The notes under the pieces were generated by a model. That model searched no databases and was not told where the DNA came from. It saw nothing but the letters and a program-made list of their open reading frames with translations. A program made the translations under genes and the position numbers. This document shows, in pieces, positions 57,410 to 64,000 of a stretch of DNA of 64,000 bases. Source of the DNA: Serripes groenlandicus (lineage: Eukaryota > Mollusca > Bivalvia > Cardiida > Cardiidae); assembly GCA_031761405.1 (NCBI GenBank), contig JASEVX010000001.1:196557706-196621705 (forward strand). Direction: 5' to 3'. The stretch's first letter is position 1, and every line of letters begins with the position of its first letter.

Positions 57410-58409
57410 TGTCTGACAAAAATACATTGTTAACTATCGAGCCTATATGTTATGCCTTCGACAGCTGGTTTTAAGAAATTAATGGTGTTTTTAAGATTTA
57501 CACATGCAATCACATATAAGAGTACAAAGCCTGGTTGTGCATATGGTCGAAAACTAAATGGTGTTTCTCGGAAAACCATATCAACAGCATACTCCCTTTT
57601 ACGCACAACCCAGTATCCCTTAGTCAACAAGTATCACATACTGACAATGAACAATCAGACAACCAAGTTTAAAGACCATAGCTTGAAGCATCGTCTGCTT
57701 TTCAACGCCACTAGTGACCTTGATATTTTATCTATTGCATTATATTCACTGACAATAACCCATACGCCTCGGGGTCGTATACAAGAGTGTTGTCCAATCA
57801 TTGGGCTGAAACTTATTAAGTTTAAATTAGTTTGAACTGTCGCACAAACGATCCCCAAACTTCATTATGTTATTTTATGCTGACAATTTAACATAAATGC
57901 ATTACAAAAGGTAAACGGCGTCTTAATCTTTGACTGAAAAAGGTGTTATCATCTGAACATGAACAACTTAAGCCATCTTAGAGGTTGGACAAGACGAATG
58001 TTTGATGCAAAGCGTCAAAGAGAAGCAGCAATATTTCGTTGCACATGTAGAGATAAGAACAAAAGAACATTTAAATCAACAAACATTAGAACAATTTAAA
58101 CTGTAGTCAGTAATGCTGATATTGGTAGAAGATATAACTTTGATGTAGGATATTTAACCTGGCAGGGTCAGTGTTTTAAGTGAATGAGATGATTAAGAGT
58201 TAAACTGATCATGGAAAGTGACTTATATAATAATAAAGATAAATCGACAAGAGGTTATGATAAATTTCAATTTGTACCAAAAACTTATTTCTGTTGAACA
58301 CACGCCCTGTTATGATTATGTTTTGTCAAATAATGCTGACATACAGTACATCTGTCTTTGGTTTATCTGTAAGTCATGATAGTGGCTAAAGGTATCCCAA
58401 TTTGGACAA
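57410..58409. other. Spacer, nothing recognised
   Basis: A 127-codon plus frame (57452-57835) and an overlapping minus frame have no known motif. Single-copy in this window. Confidence 0.5.
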
Positions 58410-58720
58410 TTAACCATTTCCCACATAAAACAAATCTGTAGCAGATGACTTTGAAATTATCAAATACAAAATATAAAAATATCTCTATAAATGATCGTAT
58501 GATAATTGAAAACAATTTCAATGATGTTTAACTTGACAGACTTTGAAATAATCAAGTGAAAAACATAGAAAACTCCATAAATGATAGTAAGAATTTAAAT
58601 TATTGTGTCAAATGGAGCAATTAAAAATCAAAGTTGTCAGATTACAAGTGGACGACAATAATGTGAACTCTTGTCATGATTAGCATTCAGAAATTCTTGC
58701 TGTATGTGGGAAAGGGTTAA
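58410..58720. mobile_element. Family A MITE, long variant
   Basis: TTAACCATTTCCCACATAAA to TATGTGGGAAAGGGTTAA. A roughly 95-base piece (GATGACTTTGAAATTATCAA; AGACTTTGAAATAATCAA) is duplicated inside, giving 311 bp. Confidence 0.75.
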
Positions 58721-59349
58721 TTGTCCAAAACTGTCCAATATGTCTTATTTGCACCCCATTCCGTTTTATTTCAATTATGATATTCTGTATACCCACCAAC
58801 TAATTTGGATTATCCACACATAAGTTAACAAATTCGGAAATGCTACACGGCATTTTGTCCCAAATTTGTCGTGTAAAGGATTTGTACCATACCATATGAA
58901 AAGGGGGAAAACCTCGCGAGGCAGAAATCAGTCTGATCATGAATTGTTGTCTTTGCTTTTTAGTCGTGAATCGCACTGTAAGCCTCTTGAGACGATTCAT
59001 TATCAAAAACATACCACACAACAATGCAAATTGATCTTATTATGCAATTAACACTAAAACCATCCAAATGCGGAATTTGTGCTGATCGACGCGGTAATCC
59101 TTACACGCTATGACGTAGCCATTTCCCATATTGGCTCTCCAAAATTTCAGTGTTAAAATCTGTGACCTTTTGTGTTTGTGAAATTGGACGATTTCATTTG
59201 GATTATAAGGGATTTTTATGCAGGTTTGTGAGAAATATTTGGATTAGAAGTGATTTTCATGCAGGTTTGTGTGAAATTATTTTACAATTTATTCTTTAAC
59301 AAACAAATAAAAAATTTGAAAGTTTAGTCCAATATAAAAACAAAATGAA
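58721..59349. other. Spacer, nothing recognised
   Basis: A 74-codon minus frame (58800-59024) shows no motif I recognise. Short duplication TATGCAGGTTTGTG-like near 59218 and 59258. Confidence 0.5.
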
Positions 59350-59525
59350 TTTACCCTTTTATTGAGCACGTCGACCATTGATGCGTTTGTAGCAGACGAC
59401 TTTTGAAAAACATCGTGACTAAAGGAGACATTGTTTAAAATTGGCCGTTTCTCCTTCTGTCATAATGTTTTCAACTGTATTCAATAATTATACTTTATAG
59501 AATTTCCTTATTTCTGATGTTTTTT
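59350..59525. mobile_element. Family A MITE, right end missing
   Basis: TTTACCCTTTTATTGAGCAC, TAGCAGACGACTTTTGAAAA and TTTCTCCTTCTGTCATAATG match the left half and centre. It stops where the family R repeat starts. Confidence 0.55.
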
Positions 59526-60563
59526 AGATCACCTAGAGCCAAAGGCTCAAGGTGAGCTATTCTGATAACTTTTCGTCCGTCGTCGTCTGGTGTTAACTTT
59601 TAGCTTTAAACATCATCTCCTCCTAAACCTCAGGACCAATTTCATCCAAACTTCACAGGAATATTCCTTTGGTGGCCCTCTTTCAAAATTGTTCAAAGAT
59701 TTAAATTCCATTAAGAACTTTGGTTGCTGCGGCATCAGAAAGGGGGCAAAATGTCCAAACTTTAAAAATCTTCTCTGAATCTGCATGTCAGATTCCAATA
59801 TAGTTTGGTAGAAATGTTCCTGGGTGACCCTCTACAAAGATTGTTCAAGGCATACTGTTTGGTTGAAAAACATGGCATTCAGGAGGCATCAGAAAAGGGG
59901 CAAAATGACAAAATTTGGAAATTCCATTTCTTTAAGTTCTTGTCTGATATTAAGAAAATTGAATAGGAATCTTACTTCAGTGATCCTCTACTTAATTTGT
60001 TCAAGCCGTATTGATTGGTTTCAAAATCATAGCAACCTCACGTCATCACAAAAGGGGTGAATTGAATTTTTAGCTACAAATGACAACTCCTTCCATTCCA
60101 CTCGACCAATTTAAACGTTACTTCACAGGAATGTTCCATTGATGGTCCTCTTTCAAAATTGTTCAAAGACTTACATTCTGTGTAGAACTTTTGTTGCTGC
60201 GGCATCAGAAATTTAGAAAAATGCCCAAACTTTAAAAACCTCCATCTCCATAATCCATTTGTCAGATTCCAAGATAATTTGGCAGAAATGTTCTTTGGGG
60301 TACAAAAACTGTTCAAGCCATATTGATTTCGTTGAAAAACTGGGCAGCAAAGCGGCATCAGGAAAGGTGCAAAATGACAAAACTTTATAATTCCATTCTT
60401 ATTAAAGGGCTTTTACTGATAAACTATTTCTTTAACTGAGTGTCCACTCCCTGCAGTTTCATTTGAACTCCTGATCAAATTTTCACAGATATTTGCAGTT
60501 AAATATTTGCTTCTAATTAAGTATCATTCAGGTGATCGATTTAGGGCCATCTTGGCCCTCTTG
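59526..60563 (+). repeat. Long interspersed repeat family R, near-complete copy
   Basis: Starts with a stem-loop, AGATCACCTAGAGCC, loop AAA, GGCTCAAGGTGAGCT. Sub-repeats contain ATTCCTTTGGTGGCCCTCTT, TGCTGCGGCATCAGAAA and CAAAATGTCCAAACTTTAAA. Ends CAGGTGATCGATTTAGGGCC-ATCTTGGCCCTCTTG. Frames of 60-94 codons on both strands are incidental. Confidence 0.8.
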
Positions 60564-61309
60564 TTTACACATGTCAAGGGCGGTTTTTTGTTTACCTTCC
60601 ATAGTCATGCGATGTAAGAAAAACAAAGCAAATGAAAAGTTAGGATGATTGAAACATTGAGATGTCATCTATGTGAAATTACGAAAAAAAACGAAAATCT
60701 ATAAATAGACAAGATGAATGCATGGTTTAATTGAGATCGGATTTAAACGTGTTGGTAAATAGTACTATACGGACTAAATCTAAATTACCGGGAATACAAA
60801 AAGTGAACTAAGTATTAAGATTTAGCTTTAGTCAAAAGTCTAAATTGAAAAGTTTGGTGAATACGGGCCGTGACGTTATATATCATAGCATGTAAGGAAC
60901 CAGATTACATTTAGCGCGTGCCTCTTGTTAATGATTCCCGGTTTAACACACTATCAAACTAATAAAGTTTATGAGGCAGGTAACCAATTCTGTTATATAC
61001 TGTTTAGACTAGATACATTATGAATTTCGCTTAAATAAAAATGTACATACATTCAATTAATACTGGCTGTTGTCTTTTGTTTTAATTTGTAAAACTCACA
61101 CATGTATATAGAGTGTAAAAGGGATGTTTTAAAAGTCATTACCTTAAATTAATGTACTTAGTAAGAACAAAGAGAAACCCCGATATGTGGTCACACTGGC
61201 ATGTCTAAATATTCTCCTTGTGCTAAATTTCTAGGCATTCCTACAGGAAGCCGCCTCCTGGCAACTTCCAATAATACCCCTGTCACACAATTTTCTCACT
61301 ATGTGCTTT
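60564..61309. other. Spacer, nothing recognised
   Basis: AT-rich with no feature supported. Confidence 0.5.
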
Positions 61310-61600
61310 TCTCCAATATTCAAAATGAACAATTTCACCTTTCGCGATGTTTTTAAAAGTGTTCTGCTTCAGACGCACCAATCGTCATTTGTGTGAGGTT
61401 AAATGACCCAAATGTCTATAAATGAAGACATATTTTATCTAAGAAGATAACATTGTGGATTCTCTTTTACTAATAATGAGCAATTTCTCCTTTCATCACG
61501 GTATTTTCAAAAGTTATCTATTGCAGAAAGTAGTCTGCATGAAGTTAACACCTTCTGCATATGCGTTACAAGTCGTCTGCATACGGTAAAGTGTTAAATG
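61310..61600. mobile_element. Degraded family A MITE sequence
   Basis: CAATTTCACCTTTCGCGATG, GTTCTGCTTCAGACGCACC, GAGCAATTTCTCCTTTCATC and AGTCGTCTGCATACGG belong to the family. Two overlapping worn copies are likely. Confidence 0.4.
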
Positions 61601-61689
61601 ACTCGATGATTATAAAAGAAGATATAATTTTCTGTTAGAAAATTCTAGTGTTAGAAAATACTAGTACTGGGTTTGTTTACCCAGAGATC

Positions 61690-61772
61690 ATGAATAATTA
61701 AATTTAATTGCGCGCTAAATGACCTTAGCTGTCGATGCGCCATAAAACAATATACATTCATTCATTCAAGCC
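61690..61772 (+). mobile_element. Possible SINE tail
   Basis: CGCTAAATGACCTTAGCTGT then CGATGCGCCATAAAACAATA and an ATTC repeat resemble mollusc SINE 3' ends; no head is visible. Confidence 0.35.
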
Positions 61773-61953
61773 GCAATCATAGGTTCAAGAAGCAATGCAT
61801 ACATTTATAAAATTCAACTTTAAAGGTCAAGAACTTGCAATTGTAAATGAATATAAATACCTCGGAATATCGTAAACAATTTGAAAAACAAAGAAAACAA
61901 TATCTAAAAAAGTATTACTATAATTACCCGAATAACAATTAGCTGTGTCTATT

Positions 61954-63047
61954 ATTATGCCCCCTTCGAAGAAGAGAGGTATATTGCTTTGCACAATCCT
62001 GTCGGTCGGACGGTTGGTCCGTAGGTCCGTTGGTCCGTCTGTAGACCAAAGCTTGTCTGAGTGATAACTCAACAATGCCTGGACCTATGGTCCTCAAACT
62101 TTACATGGAGGTTTGGCCTGACCAGTAGATGAACCCTAGCTATTTTGAGGTCATTGGGTCAAAGGTCAAGGTCACGGTGACCTTTAACACAAAAACTTGT
62201 TTTAAGCTTGTCTGAGTGATAACTCAACAATGCAGGGACCTATAGTCCTCAAACTTGACTTGGAGGTTGGGCCTGACCAGTAGATGAACCCTATTTATTT
62301 TGAGGTCATTGGGTCAAAGGTCAAGGTCACAGTTACCTTGAACACAAAAATATTTTTAACCTTGTCCAAGTGATAACTTAACAATGCCTGGACCTAGGGT
62401 CCTCAACGTTGAATTGGAGGTTGGGCCTGACCAGTAGATGAACCCTATTTATTATGAGGTCATTGTGTCAAAGGTCAAAGTCAAAGTGACCTTGAACACA
62501 AAAACCTTTTTTAAGCTTGTCCGGGTGATAATTCAACAATGCCTGGTCCTCAAACTTGACTTGGAGCTTGGGCCTGACCAGTAAATGAACCCTACTTATT
62601 TTGATGTCATTGGATCAAAGGTCAAGGTCACACCTTGAACACAAAAACTGTTTTAAGCTTGTCCAAGTGATAACTCAACAATGGCTGGACCTATGGTCCT
62701 TAAACTGACCAATAGATGAACTCTATTTATTTTGAGGTCATTGGGTCAAGGGTCAAGGTCAGAGTGACCATGAACACAAAAACTTTTTTTAAGCTTGTCC
62801 AAGTGATAACTCAACAATGCCTGGACCTAGAGGATACATGTTTATCTGCAAATATCAGTCATCATCACAATGTGATTAAGAACTGTACCTACCATCCTCA
62901 AACTTTGAATGAACATTGTTCATAATCTTAAAACTGACTCATAGACATCCAATGTGAAATGACAAATCAGCTGGCATTTCGGTCCATGCGAATTTTACTC
63001 AATTGTCCAAATATTCCTGACAACATGGCACTCAGGGGGGGCATAAT
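61954..63047. mobile_element. Non-autonomous element with ATTATGCCCCC ends and ~150-bp sub-repeats
   Basis: Terminal inverted repeat ATTATGCCCCC (61954-61964) and GGGGGCATAAT (63037-63047). The interior opens with a tandem GGTCGGACGGTTGGTCCGT-type run. About six copies of a 130-156 bp unit follow (AAGCTTGTCTGAGTGATAAC, CAACAATGCCTGGACCTA, AGTAGATGAACCCTA, GGTCAAAGGTCAAGGTCA), shortening to the right. No transposase. Confidence 0.7.
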
Positions 63048-63404
63048 GTTTGACAAACATCTCTTGTTTAATTCTTACAATACAACTTAAATGCTAAATC
63101 TTAGCACATTTTTGTTTCTCTTTATATATATTTCTTTTTAATCAATTGGTTTAAAGAACTCATGAAAACCTTTGTATAACTACTAGGAGAAGGAACAACA
63201 ACAGCAGGCCAATTGTGAAACATTGGGTAAATCTATCGAAATTGATAATGGGGTTTTCCCAGTCTTTTTTTCCTGCAAGACAGCCAAACGGGCAGAGAGT
63301 GAAGATATAGATCAGGCTGTGCATCTTTATGGGAAGCTTTATCACTCCACTGTCTACACACATACATCAGATGTAGTGGACATCATATTTTCCTTCCAAT
63401 GTAT
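63048..63404. other. Spacer, nothing recognised
   Basis: The plus frame that starts at 63223 owes its length to the (CT)n tract downstream. Confidence 0.5.
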
Positions 63405-63860
<456 letters not shown>

Positions 63861-63870
63861 TCTCATTCTC

Positions 63871-64000
63871 ATTTTTAGCTCCACTGGTTGAAAGCCAGTG
63901 GAGCTTATGTCATGGCGAATTGTCCGTCGTGCGTGTGTCTGTGCGTGCGTTTACTTTTCCCTTTAAACGACTTCTTCTCCCTAACCACTTGATCAATTTG
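63871..64000 (+). repeat. Long interspersed repeat family R, 5' end (cut by window)
   Basis: TTTTTAGCTCCACTGG and a perfect 11-bp stem (AGCTCCACTGG, loop TTGAAAG, CCAGTGGAGCT; 63877-63905), then ATGGCGAATTGTCCGTCGTG. It is the intact version of the opening at 48902. Confidence 0.75.

Noticed and set aside
57452..57835. 127-codon plus frame with an overlapping minus frame
   Set aside because: No recognisable domain; both strands open, no splice or start context.

Overview
The window looks like intergenic repeat DNA from a mollusc, most likely a heterodont bivalve (Dreissena-like; inferred from the style of the repeats, not from a marker gene). The supporting signs are tRNA-headed SINEs ending in a GCGTTAAA/GCGTAAAACAC-type tail, a short element bounded by TTATCTCCCTT and its complement, and long decayed repeats that open with an AGCTCACC/AGCTCCACTGG stem-loop. 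I found no host gene, rRNA, true tRNA gene or CRISPR array. The long open frames are produced by tandem repeats whose periods are multiples of three (27, 21, 15, 45 and 51 bp).

Layout. 0-5 kb: TTAA-type MITEs, a 200-N gap beside a 29-bp array, a palindromic 245-bp element, 20-bp and 86-bp arrays, and a SINE. 5-8.4 kb: a partly duplicated AT-rich block. 8.4-12.4 kb: a 27-bp minisatellite. 12.4-14.9 kb: decayed MITEs. 14.9-17.4 kb: a SINE whose body has expanded into 29 copies of a 76-bp unit. 17.9-20.9 kb: 15-bp and 50-bp arrays. 21-28.4 kb: short arrays, SINEs, two LINE 3' ends and MITEs. 28.5-33.1 kb: a decayed tyrosine-recombinase retrotransposon of Ngaro-like (DIRS order) type, on the minus strand. 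It has RT, RNase H and tyrosine recombinase remnants in order and split direct repeats A1...B1-A2...B2. 34.3-39.2 kb: 62-bp and 37-bp arrays. 39.9-50.7 kb: decayed long repeats, a 21-bp array and a 51-bp array. 50.8-54.6 kb: a dense MITE cluster and a SINE with an expanded tail. 55-64 kb: assorted non-autonomous elements and a (CT)n tract.

Main ideas. (1) Four minisatellites are physically joined to tRNA-derived SINE sequence, in different parts of the SINE, which suggests SINEs act as seeds for satellite birth here. (2) The Ngaro-like element has a complete set of split terminal repeats that are almost identical between copies, although its coding region is broken and carries at least four internal tandem duplications. 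This points to mobilisation in trans. (3) One MITE family with piggyBac-like TTAA/CCCT ends is present more than twenty times, twice as back-to-back pairs sharing a single TTAA.

By coordinate tally, about 30% of the window is tandem repeat. All comparisons were made by eye within the window; no database search was run.
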